This document shows positions 1 to 7,182 of a DNA stretch of 39,649 nucleotides, in pieces. Position numbers and translations under genes: made by a program. How positions within the stretch are numbered: position 1 is the stretch's first letter; each line of letters starts with the position of its first letter. Below the pieces are notes generated by a model. The model did no database searches. It was not told where the DNA came from and saw only the letters and a list, made by a program, of their open reading frames with translations. Source of the DNA: an uncultured Pseudomonadota bacterium (GTDB lineage: Bacteria; Pseudomonadota; Gammaproteobacteria; Burkholderiales; SG8-39); contig CAIVVS010000197.1 of the NCBI GenBank assembly GCA_903909415.1, positions 1-39,649 of the forward strand, in the 5' to 3' direction.

Positions 1-507
1 GATCGCCGCCACCAGCGCGCGCAGGCCCGCTGCAGTGCGCGCCCTCGGCTCGCGCTGCAGCAGCGCCACCGTGGACACGCGCTCCACCGGCGCCGCGCGA
101 CCGAGGCGGCGCACCAGCAACTGGTAGAACTGGCGCGTCAGCGCCGGGTGGCGCTGCATCAGGCCGAAGAAGGTGTCGTTGGACAGCCGCAGCAGGTCCG
201 AGTCGCGGATCGCCACCACGGTGGCGGTGCGCACACCCTCGGTGAGCAGGCTCATCTCGCCCACCATCTCGCCGCGGGCGATCTCGCCCAGCACCTGGGT
301 GCCGCCATCGACGCGCACCCGGCTGGCGCGCAGGCGCCCGTTGATCAGCAGGTACAGGCCGTCGGAGGCCGCGCCCTCGCGCATCAGCTCGGTGCCCCCG
401 GCGCAATGCACGCGTTCGAACTCCACCTCGGCGGTCTGGAAAAAACCGGGATCGAGGTCGGGGTAGAGCCGGTGGAGCTCGGCAAGGACGCCGGAATCCA
501 GAGCCAT
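1..507 (-). CDS. Cyclic nucleotide-binding domain protein, likely NTE/patatin-type phospholipase (N-terminal part)
   Basis: The first 169 codons of a gene that runs off the left edge; the ATG is at 507. Residues about 20-135 form a cyclic-nucleotide-binding (Crp-like) beta-roll: the run LMREGAASDGLYLLINGRLR is followed by GEMVGEMSLLTEGVRTATVV, the usual phosphate-binding-cassette layout, although the Arg-Ser/Thr pair of true cAMP binders is not obvious. After the roll, VSTVALLQREPRARTAAGL resembles the linker that leads into the patatin hydrolase domain of bacterial NTE-family phospholipases. The patatin domain itself (GxSxG) is outside the window, so that half of the call is inference. No signal peptide is seen. 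It is divergent from the DGQHR gene across about 230 bp. A plain Crp-type regulator is less likely because no HTH follows the roll. Confidence 0.75.
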   Translation of the reverse strand, partial: MALDSGVLAELHRLYPDLDPGFFQTAEVEFERVHCAGGTELMREGAASDGLYLLINGRLRASRVRVDGGTQVLGEIARGEMVGEMSLLTEGVRTATVVAIRDSDLLRLSNDTFFGLMQRHPALTRQFYQLLVRRLGRAAPVERVSTVALLQREPRARTAAGLRALVAAI

Positions 508-660
508 GTGGCTGATTTTATTATGGTTTTCTGGCGCCCCACGGGCTGCGCGGCGCCTGCCGGCAGACTACGGCAATTCGCCTGCGAACTCAATGCGCGC
601 ATCCATCCCGGGCGCGGCGGCGGCGGGCATCCCTTTCAGTCGGAGGGGCGGCCTTATATA

Positions 661-689
661 GTTGTGCCCAGCGTTGCTCTCGTCACAAC
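661..689. promoter_or_regulatory. Inverted repeat in leader of the DGQHR gene
   Basis: GTTGTG (661-666) and CACAAC (684-689) are exact inverted arms with a 17-base gap, 49 bp before the DGQHR start codon. A TATATA/TATAGT run (655-662), rare in this GC-rich window, lies directly upstream and could be a -10 element, but I see no good -35. The dyad could be an operator or an mRNA stem. The rest of the 508-738 gap shows nothing clear. Confidence 0.3.
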
Positions 690-738
690 AAACCAAACCC
701 GGCGCGCCCCGCGAGGCCCGCTGAAGGAAAGGGAGACC

Positions 739-1875
739 ATGCTCGCGACCCAGATCCGCCAGAAGGACAGCCTGTTCTACTTCGTCAGCTACCCGGCGAA
801 GGAGCTGCTGTCCAAGGTGCGCTTCATCAGCCGCTTCTACGGCGAGGGTGAGGGCGAGGAGATCGCCGCCTCCAGGGTCGCGCAGGACGACGACATCGCG
901 CAGTTCATCTCGAAGATCGAGCGCACCGACTCGGCCTTCCAGCGCACCATGTCGCGCGCCAAGATCAAGCAGCTGCGCAATTTCTACGAAACCGCGGTGA
1001 CCCAGCCGCCGATCCCCGGCACGGTGCTGCTGTTCTCCTCGGAGAGGCTCGGGTTCCGCAGCACCGGCGACGGCATCGGCCACCTCGCCGAACCGGCCTC
1101 GAAGTTCCTGATCATCGACGGCCAGCACCGGCTGGCGGCGCTGCGCTTCTACATGGATGACAAGCCCGAGGAAGCCGGCGCGATCCGCGTGCCCTGCATC
1201 GTGTTCGACGGCAGGAGCGAGGACTTCGCCGCCGAGATGTTCGTGATCATCAACTCCACGCCCACGCGCATCAACAAGAGCCACCTGATCGACCTCTACG
1301 AGCGCGTGTCCTGGGCCGCGCCCGACCGCAAGTTCGCCGCGCGCATCGTGGACAAGCTCTACAGCGAGCCGGACAGCCCGCTGCGCTACCGCATCAACCG
1401 CCTGGGCGGGCGCAGCGCGCGCGACAAGTGGATCCTGCAGGCCGAACTGTTCAACGAGATGCACAAGTGGGCGCGCTCCAGCTGGCGGCGCATCCAGAAC
1501 GCCACCGGCGGCGACGCGCGCGCGCAGGGGCGCGAGGCCGAGCGCTACTACGGCATGGTGCGCGACTTCCTGCGCGCCACGCGCACCGCGTTCGGCGAGG
1601 CCTGGGGCAACGACGCGGCCATGGTTACCAAGCCGGTGACCATCAAGGCGCTGATGCGGGTGTGCGCCGACCTGTCCAAGGAGGACGGCCAGGTCGAGGC
1701 CGGCCGCGTGTCGCGCTGGGAGGCGCGCCTGCGCCCGTGGGCCGAGCTCGCGCCGATGTTCCAGGAGAAGGGCTTCTACGAGCGCTTCGCCGCCAAGGGC
1801 GAGGTCGAGCGCGTGGCCCGCATCCACAAGGAGCTGGCGCGCGCCGCGCGGGTGGAGATGGGGCGGCGCGACTAG
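739..1875 (+). CDS. DGQHR-domain protein (DndB-like), orphan
   Basis: A 378-residue protein. The family signature DGQHR is at residues 127-131, inside FLIIDGQHRLAALRFYMD, and is followed by the conserved FVIINSTPTRINKSHLIDLYE-type segment of DGQHR proteins. The best-known members are DndB/DptB, transcriptional regulators of DNA phosphorothioation that sense ATP; other DGQHR proteins occur alone or in defence islands with unknown roles. I chose the ATG at 739 because a purine-rich GAAAGGGAGA precedes it. The open frame upstream (from 148) overlaps the opposite-strand cNMP gene and has no family similarity. No dndCDE, sulfurtransferase or restriction partner is nearby, so a phosphorothioation role is not supported here. 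The gene converges on the multicopper oxidase, with 15 bp between stop codons. Confidence 0.8.
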   Translation: MLATQIRQKDSLFYFVSYPAKELLSKVRFISRFYGEGEGEEIAASRVAQDDDIAQFISKIERTDSAFQRTMSRAKIKQLRNFYETAVTQPPIPGTVLLFSSERLGFRSTGDGIGHLAEPASKFLIIDGQHRLAALRFYMDDKPEEAGAIRVPCIVFDGRSEDFAAEMFVIINSTPTRINKSHLIDLYERVSWAAPDRKFAARIVDKLYSEPDSPLRYRINRLGGRSARDKWILQAELFNEMHKWARSSWRRIQNATGGDARAQGREAERYYGMVRDFLRATRTAFGEAWGNDAAMVTKPVTIKALMRVCADLSKEDGQVEAGRVSRWEARLRPWAELAPMFQEKGFYERFAAKGEVERVARIHKELARAARVEMGRRD

Positions 1876-1883
1876 CCTGCGCC

Positions 1884-1901
1884 AGCCGGACTACGCCGGC
1901 T
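1884..1901. terminator. Small hairpin between convergent genes
   Basis: AGCCGG (1884-1889), loop ACTACG, CCGGCT (1896-1901): a perfect 6-bp stem between the DGQHR and multicopper oxidase stop codons, overlapping the last codons of the oxidase. It lacks a T-tract on either side, so it would be a weak bidirectional terminator at best. Confidence 0.3.
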
Positions 1902-3750
1902 TCACCACGTAGGGCCGCATCATCTCGTTGTCCTCGTGCTCGAGGATGTGGCAGTGCCACACATAGCCCGGGCCCGAGGTCGCATCGAAAGGGAAGGCTC
2001 CGCCGGCCGTCGGCGCGAAGCGCACCTTGATGCGCGTGACCTCGCCGGGCCGCGCGACCACTGTGTCCTTGAGGCCGCGCTCGTTCGGCTCGGGCGGGCG
2101 CGCCGGCCCCGACAGGTAATCCGCCAGCGGCCCGCGCGCGCCGGGCTGGCGCTTGCCGTAGTCGCCGGCGCGGAACGGCTGGCGGTCCAGCACCTGGAAG
2201 CCGACCAGGTGCAGGTGCATCGGGTGCGCGTCCTCGGTGAGGTTGGCGAACTCCCAGACCTCGGTGCTGCCGAGCTTCGGTGCCTCGCTCACCGGGTCCA
2301 TCCAGCGCTTGCCGTCGAGCAGCGCCATGTGCGGCCCCTTGTGCCCGGCGTGCTCGTCCAGCGTGAGCGTGCGCGTGACGACCGGCGCACCGAGGTCGGG
2401 CAGGTCCACCAGCTTGCCCGGCACGCTGCTCGCGTCCGCGCCGGTGGACGGCACCACGCGGAACTGCATCACGCGGCCGGTGGTGCGCGGGTCGGGCGCA
2501 TCGCCCTTGGGGAAGGGCGTGGGCGCGTCGTTGCGCACGACGATGGCGGTGCCGGCGGCAAGGCCGCTGAAATCCACCACCACGTCGGCCCGCTCGCCCG
2601 GGGCGAGCAGCAGCCGGCGCAGCTCCACCGCCTGCGGCAGGAAGTGGCCGTCGGAGGCCACCTGGAAGAACGGCCGCCCGTCGGACAGGCTGAGCTGGTA
2701 GAAGCGCGCAGCGGACCCGTTGAGCAGGCGCAGGCGGTAGCGGCGCGGCTCGACCTCCATGTACGGCCAGACGCGGCCGTTGGCGAGGATGGTGTCGCCG
2801 AAGAACTCCGGCACCCAGAACGGGTGCGCGGCCGGGTCCACGCCGCGCTGCGCATAGCGCAGCTGGCCGTTCACGTCGAAGGCGCGGTCCTGGATCACGA
2901 TCTCGCGCTCGTACTCGCCCGACGGCAGGCCGAGCGCGCGCTCCAGGTCCGGGTCGCGCAGCAGGTAGAAGCCCGCCAGCCCCGCATAGGTGGTGAGGCG
3001 GGTGATGCCCAGCGCATGGTCGTGGTACCAGAGCGTCCCGGCGGGCTGGGCATTGGGGAAGTCGTCGTACTCGCGCACGAAGGCCGGGCCGCGACGCTCG
3101 AGTCCCGGCGTGTACCAGGCCTCCGGATGGCCGTCGCTGGCGGAGTGGGCCTCGGCGCCGTGCAGGTGGGTGACCAGCGGCACCGGGCCCGCATAGCGGC
3201 GGCGCAACGCGCGCGGGATCGGTCCCGTGGTGGAAGCCCGGGTGGAACCCTGGGTCGAACCCGCGCGCGCCGGGGCATGGCCTCCCTTGTGGTCGGCCGC
3301 GCCATGGGCGTGCAGGCCGGCGGCCGCGCCCAGCGGGTCGGCCCAGTGCAGGGTCTGGTCCACCGGCAGCGCGGCGAGCAGGCGCACGTCGCGCAGTTCG
3401 TTGCGGAAGGTCACGCGCAATGGCACGCCGCGGCGCGCCTCGATCGTCGGGCCGGGATAGCTGCCCGCGTAGCCCCACAGCAGCGTGGGCTTCATCTGCG
3501 AGTGCAGCACCTGGGTGAACTCGGTCATGGCGATGCTGATCTCGCCGCCGGCCTGGCCCGGGAGCCGCGCCGGCCTGGGCAGCGGGTCACGGAAGGCGTC
3601 GAGCCGCCGCGGGTTGAGCGCCGCGGCGCGCGTGGCGTCGGCGGCCAGCGCCGGAAAGGCGCCGCCCAGCAGGCCGGCCCCGGCCGCAGTGCCCAGCGAG
3701 ACGGTGCCCAGGGCCGTGCTGCCCTTGAGGAAGTGCCTTCTTGAAACCAT
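1891..3750 (-). CDS. Multicopper oxidase, CotA/bilirubin oxidase-like, Tat-exported
   Basis: A 619-residue protein starting at ATG 3750, which gives a Tat signal peptide (SRRHFLKG at residues 3-10, then a hydrophobic stretch ending FPALAADA). Copper-site motifs are present: HLHG (195-198), WYHDH (241-245), HPMHLH (509-514) and WHCHILEHEDNEM (from 598). The segments DGHPEAWYTPG and TTYAGLAGFYLLRDP match the CotA spore laccase/bilirubin oxidase branch. It should oxidise phenols, bilirubin-like molecules or metal ions with O2 in the periplasm. Odd feature: residues about 139-190 form an insertion rich in His, Gly, Ala, Ser and Thr (LHAHGAADHKGGHAP and onward) just before the first copper motif, in a place where CotA proteins are shorter. 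An in-frame GTG-type start upstream would bury the Tat signal and is rejected. Family assignment is firm; the substrate is unknown. Confidence 0.92.
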   Translation of the reverse strand: MVSRRHFLKGSTALGTVSLGTAAGAGLLGGAFPALAADATRAAALNPRRLDAFRDPLPRPARLPGQAGGEISIAMTEFTQVLHSQMKPTLLWGYAGSYPGPTIEARRGVPLRVTFRNELRDVRLLAALPVDQTLHWADPLGAAAGLHAHGAADHKGGHAPARAGSTQGSTRASTTGPIPRALRRRYAGPVPLVTHLHGAEAHSASDGHPEAWYTPGLERRGPAFVREYDDFPNAQPAGTLWYHDHALGITRLTTYAGLAGFYLLRDPDLERALGLPSGEYEREIVIQDRAFDVNGQLRYAQRGVDPAAHPFWVPEFFGDTILANGRVWPYMEVEPRRYRLRLLNGSAARFYQLSLSDGRPFFQVASDGHFLPQAVELRRLLLAPGERADVVVDFSGLAAGTAIVVRNDAPTPFPKGDAPDPRTTGRVMQFRVVPSTGADASSVPGKLVDLPDLGAPVVTRTLTLDEHAGHKGPHMALLDGKRWMDPVSEAPKLGSTEVWEFANLTEDAHPMHLHLVGFQVLDRQPFRAGDYGKRQPGARGPLADYLSGPARPPEPNERGLKDTVVARPGEVTRIKVRFAPTAGGAFPFDATSGPGYVWHCHILEHEDNEMMRPYVVKPA

Positions 3751-3794
3751 GTCGAATTCCCGTATGAAGTCGCGCTGCGCGGTGGCGCGGCCCG

Positions 3795-3886
3795 GTGGCC
3801 GAACCCAGTGGCCAAACACCGGGCGCCGAACCCGGTCACTCAACTCAGTCGCTCAACTCAGTGGCTCAGCCCAGTTGCCGAACTCA
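3795..3886. repeat. Degenerate 13-bp tandem repeats
   Basis: About seven head-to-tail units of 13 bp (one of 14), roughly GTsGCysAACyCA: units begin at 3795, 3808, 3821, 3834, 3848, 3861 and 3874. The last unit contains the stop codon of the ion-channel gene (3884-3886), and the array fills most of the gap to the multicopper oxidase. The strongest units are 3848-3860 and 3874-3886. Looks like slippage or a short minisatellite in the 3' region of the channel transcript. Confidence 0.7.
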
Positions 3887-4783
3887 GTCGCGCAGGTAGG
3901 CGGGCAGCAGCGCCCCGCAGTCGCGGCAGTAGCGGGCATCGGACTCGTGCCCTTCGCTCAGGCACGCATGGCAGGTCCGGGTGGTGGGCCGGCGGCCGAG
4001 TTTCTGCGCCGCCATCTCGGCGCTGACGATGCCGGTGGGCACCGCCAGCACGCCCCAGCCCATCAGCATCATCAGCGAGGCGATGAATCGGCCCAGGTCG
4101 GTCTTGGGGGTCATGTCGCCGTAGCCGACCGTGGTCATGGTCACCACCGCCCAGTACACCGCCATCGGGATGCTGGTGAAGCCGTGCGCCGGTCCCTCGA
4201 CCACGTACATCAATGTGCCCATGAGCAGCGCGACCATCACCACGACCGACAGGAAGATGAGGATCTTGCGCCGGCTCGCGGCCAGCGCCGCGCCCAGCGC
4301 GCCGTACTCGGCCACGTAGGCGCCCAGCTTGAACAGCCGGAACAGGCGCAGCAGCCGCAGCACGCGCACGTCCAGCAGCGAATGCAGTTCGGGGGCGAAG
4401 ATCGCCAGCCAGGTGGGCAGGATGGACAGCAGGTCGATGATGCCGAAGAAGCTGGTGGCGTAGCGCATCGGGTGGCGCACGCACAACAGGCGCGCCACGT
4501 ACTCCACGGTGAACACGAGCGTGAAGCCCCATTCGAGCGCGTTGAACAGCCTGCCATGGCGCGCGGCGATCGGCGCCACGCTGTCCAGGATCACCACCGC
4601 GACGCTCGCCAGGATCAGCGCGATCAGCGTGAAGTCGAACGCGCGCCCGGCGCGGGTGTCGGCCTCGAAGATGATGGTGTACACGCGCAGCCGCCAGCCG
4701 TCGTCCGGCCGACCGGGGGAACGGTCGGTGCGACCCTCGGCATGGGCGGGGGAGCGCGCCTGAACTGCCGGCTGTGGGTCCAT
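3884..4783 (-). CDS. Voltage-gated potassium channel, six-TM, with C-terminal zinc ribbon
   Basis: A 299-residue inner-membrane protein of the Ion_trans family. S1 is near residues 50-70, S2 near 83-102, S3 near 112-130. S4 carries the arginine ladder VRVLRLLRLFRLFKL (about 139-153), S5 is near 174-194, and the pore loop holds the K+ filter TMTTVGYGD (215-223), followed by S6. The tail has CxxC pairs at C271/C274 and C286/C289, a small zinc ribbon also found on other proteobacterial ion transporters. The ATG at 4783 was chosen; an upstream GTG (4816) adds 11 basic residues without family support. It is divergent from the PLP-enzyme operon and followed by 13-bp tandem repeats. It conducts K+ and probably acts in membrane potential control. 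Confidence 0.92.
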   Translation of the reverse strand: MDPQPAVQARSPAHAEGRTDRSPGRPDDGWRLRVYTIIFEADTRAGRAFDFTLIALILASVAVVILDSVAPIAARHGRLFNALEWGFTLVFTVEYVARLLCVRHPMRYATSFFGIIDLLSILPTWLAIFAPELHSLLDVRVLRLLRLFRLFKLGAYVAEYGALGAALAASRRKILIFLSVVVMVALLMGTLMYVVEGPAHGFTSIPMAVYWAVVTMTTVGYGDMTPKTDLGRFIASLMMLMGWGVLAVPTGIVSAEMAAQKLGRRPTTRTCHACLSEGHESDARYCRDCGALLPAYLRD

Positions 4784-4893
4784 GCGCCGATTATGCCAGC
4801 CACCCCTCCGCGGCACGGCGTTCGGGCCGGCGCCGCGCGCTGCGGATTCGGGCAGAATCGGGACAGAACCCGTCCCGCACCGGAACCGCCGCC

Positions 4894-6153
4894 ATGTCCC
4901 GTCCCACCGGCCTGAAATGCGTGCGCTGCGCCAAGGCCTTCCCGCTCACCGCCTATCGCCGCGGCTGCGATGCCTGCCTCGTGCAGGGCGTGGCCGCCAA
5001 CCTCACCGTGGCGTATGCGCCGGTGCCCCTCGCGCGCGACCGGGTGCCGTCGTTGGCCGACCCGCGCGCGCCACGCTCGATGTGGCGCTGGGATGCGCTG
5101 CTGCCGGCATCGGCCTCGGAAGCGGTGACCCTGGGCGAGGGCAATTCACCGCTGGTGCCGGTGGAGCGCCTCGGCCTGGGGCCGCTGTGGCTCAAGGACG
5201 AGAGCCGCAGCCCGACCTGGTCGTTCAAGGACCGGCTCGCCGGCAGCGCGGTCACCATGGCGAAGAAGCTGGGCGCGAAGGTGATCGCCTCCAGCTCCAC
5301 CGGCAACGCCGGTGCGGCCACCGCCGCCTATGCGGCGCGCGCTGGCCTGCCCTGCGTGATCCTCACCTACGACGGCGCGGCCGGGCCGCTGGTCACGCAG
5401 ATGCGCGCCTACGGCGCGATGCTGCTGTCGGTGCCGGCCAGCCCCGACCGCTGGAAGGTGCTGTCGGCGGCGGTCGAGCGCTACGACTGGTTCCCGACCA
5501 CCGTGTACTTCGGCCCGGCGGCGGGCAGCAACCCGCTGGGCATCGAGGGCTACAAGACCCTGTCCTACGAGATCGCCGAAGCGATGGACTGGGACGTGCC
5601 CGACTGGTGCGCGCTGCCGGTGTGCTATGGCGATGCGATCTACGGCATGTGGAAGGGCTTCGAGGAAATGCGCGCGCTGGGCTGGACGAAGCGCACGCCG
5701 CGCTTCCTCGCCGCCGAGGTGAGCGGATCCTTCGAGCAGGCGATGGCCGAGGGCACGGACGCGCTGCCGGTGCGCGAGCGCGGCCAGGCGACGGTGGCGA
5801 CCTCCATCGGCTCGGTGCAGGGCACCTACCAGGGGCTCGCCGCGCTGCGCGCGAGCGATGGCCGCGCGGTCTTCGTCCCTGACGACCGGATGATGGCCTG
5901 GTCGGACAAGCTCGCGCGCATCGAGGGCGTGTACGCCGAACCCTCGGCCGCGGCAACCCTGCCGGCGATCGAGCGCCTGCGCGCCGACGGCACGATCAAG
6001 GCCGACGACCGCGTGGTGGCGCTGTTCACCGCCGGCGGACTGAAGGACACCGCGGCCACGGAACGCTCGCTCGGCCCGGTGCCGCGCGTCGCGGGCGACC
6101 TGGATGCGGCGGTGAAGGTACTCAAGGATGGCTATGGTTTCCGTGTCGAATAA
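4894..6153 (+). CDS. Threonine synthase-like PLP-dependent enzyme
   Basis: A 419-residue fold-type II PLP enzyme. The Schiff-base lysine is K112 in TWSFKDRLAG; the phosphate-binding loop is SSSTGNAGAATAAYAARAG (from about 133); a C-terminal glycine-rich segment ALFTAGGLKDT follows. The N-terminus has four cysteines in two CxxC pairs (C9, C12, C25, C28), a small zinc-ribbon-like module seen in some threonine synthase homologues. The family's best-known reaction converts O-phospho-homoserine to threonine, but relatives include cysteate synthase, ammonia-lyases and other beta/gamma-replacement or elimination enzymes. It leads a plus-strand operon with two LLM oxidoreductases and a deaminase and overlaps the next gene by about 20 bp, so a catabolic role (for example beta-elimination of an amino-acid-like intermediate) fits better than threonine biosynthesis. 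That is inference. Confidence 0.85.
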   Translation: MSRPTGLKCVRCAKAFPLTAYRRGCDACLVQGVAANLTVAYAPVPLARDRVPSLADPRAPRSMWRWDALLPASASEAVTLGEGNSPLVPVERLGLGPLWLKDESRSPTWSFKDRLAGSAVTMAKKLGAKVIASSSTGNAGAATAAYAARAGLPCVILTYDGAAGPLVTQMRAYGAMLLSVPASPDRWKVLSAAVERYDWFPTTVYFGPAAGSNPLGIEGYKTLSYEIAEAMDWDVPDWCALPVCYGDAIYGMWKGFEEMRALGWTKRTPRFLAAEVSGSFEQAMAEGTDALPVRERGQATVATSIGSVQGTYQGLAALRASDGRAVFVPDDRMMAWSDKLARIEGVYAEPSAAATLPAIERLRADGTIKADDRVVALFTAGGLKDTAATERSLGPVPRVAGDLDAAVKVLKDGYGFRVE

Positions 6154-7147
6154 CACTGCGGGTGCGATGGGCCCGACCGGCGTGGCCTTTGACGGCCGCG
6201 CCGACCTGGCGGGCTTCGTCGAACAGGCGAGGGTCGCCGAGGCCAATGGCGCGTCCACGCTGTGGGTGGCGAGCCACCTGTTCCTGCGCGACCCGATCAC
6301 CTCGGCGCATGCCGCGCTGGCCGCCACCTCGCGGGTCAAGGTCGCGCTCATGGCCATGAGCCCCTATTCGGTCCACCCGGTGGCGATCGCGATGGCCGCG
6401 GCCGCGCTGGACGAACTGTTTCCCGGGCGGGTGGTGCTGTGCCTGGGCGTGGGTGCGCCCGGCGACCTCGCCGCCGCCGGCATCGCCAGCCCCAAGCCGC
6501 TCACCACGCTGCGCGAGGCGATCCGCCTGTGCCGCGACCTGTTCGCCGGCAAGACCATGGACCACGCCGGCGAGGTGTTCAAGGTCGGCGGACGGCGCCT
6601 GCCGAACCCGACCGACCGCGTGCCCATCGTGCTTGCGGCCTCGGGCCCGCAGATGCTGGAACTGGCCGGCAGCGATGCCGACGGCGCGCTGATCTCGGCG
6701 GCCACGTGCACCGGCTTCATCGGCTGGTGCCAGGAACACATCGCCAAGGGGGCCGCGAAGCGCAATGCGCCCGGTAGCTGCCGCGCGATGTCGCTAGTGT
6801 ACACGCGCATCGCCGACAACGAAATGACCGCCCTCAACGGCATACGCCGCACCATGGGCTTCATCCTGCGCGGCGCGCACCATGCGAAGAACGTGGAACT
6901 CGCGGGCACCAGGCTCGACCAGACCGCGCTGTGGAACGCGTACCGCGACGAGGACTGGGCGGGCGTGGAGCGCCTGGTCACCGACGAGGTGATCCGCCGC
7001 CACGCTGCCGCCGGCACGCCGGCGCAGGTTGCCGCGCGCTACGAGGACTACCGCAAGCTCGGCCTGGACGAAGTCATCGTCGGCGGCATCGACGACACCG
7101 CTGGCATAGAAGTCGCACTTAAAACAGTAATTAAATCAGCAACTTAG
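6134..7147 (+). CDS. LLM-class (luciferase-like) oxidoreductase, possibly F420-dependent
   Basis: About 337 residues of the bacterial-luciferase/Mer TIM-barrel superfamily. Recognisable parts are FVEQARVAEANGASTLWVA near the N-terminus, the ALMAMSPYSVHPVAIAMAAA strand-helix, LDELFPGRVVLCLGVG, and VPIVLAASGPQMLELAGSDADGAL. The ATG at 6134 has AAGGA five bases upstream; the in-frame ATG at 6128 sits directly on that element. The gene overlaps the end of the PLP gene, suggesting translational coupling. Family members use FMNH2 or F420H2. The sequence alone does not decide, but an FO synthase gene in the same window makes F420 plausible. Its 3' end (7105-7160) is clearly AT-richer than its surroundings. 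The substrate is unknown. Confidence 0.85.
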   Translation: MVSVSNNTAGAMGPTGVAFDGRADLAGFVEQARVAEANGASTLWVASHLFLRDPITSAHAALAATSRVKVALMAMSPYSVHPVAIAMAAAALDELFPGRVVLCLGVGAPGDLAAAGIASPKPLTTLREAIRLCRDLFAGKTMDHAGEVFKVGGRRLPNPTDRVPIVLAASGPQMLELAGSDADGALISAATCTGFIGWCQEHIAKGAAKRNAPGSCRAMSLVYTRIADNEMTALNGIRRTMGFILRGAHHAKNVELAGTRLDQTALWNAYRDEDWAGVERLVTDEVIRRHAAAGTPAQVAARYEDYRKLGLDEVIVGGIDDTAGIEVALKTVIKSAT

Positions 7148-7182
7148 TTTATTTCCGGCCTGTTTTCGCCCCAGGAGCCGCG

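Noticed and set aside
568..1827. Long minus-strand open frame (419 codons) over the DGQHR gene
   Set aside because: Antisense shadow of a high-GC gene; the translation is Ala/Arg/His/Val-rich with no family pattern, while the plus-strand frame has the DGQHR motif.
739..1875. DNA phosphorothioation (Dnd) or similar defence system
   Set aside because: Only the DGQHR protein is present; no dndCDE, ssp or restriction genes lie within the window.
3795..3886. Possible CRISPR-like array
   Set aside because: Units are 13 bp, contiguous and degenerate, with no spacers and no cas genes.
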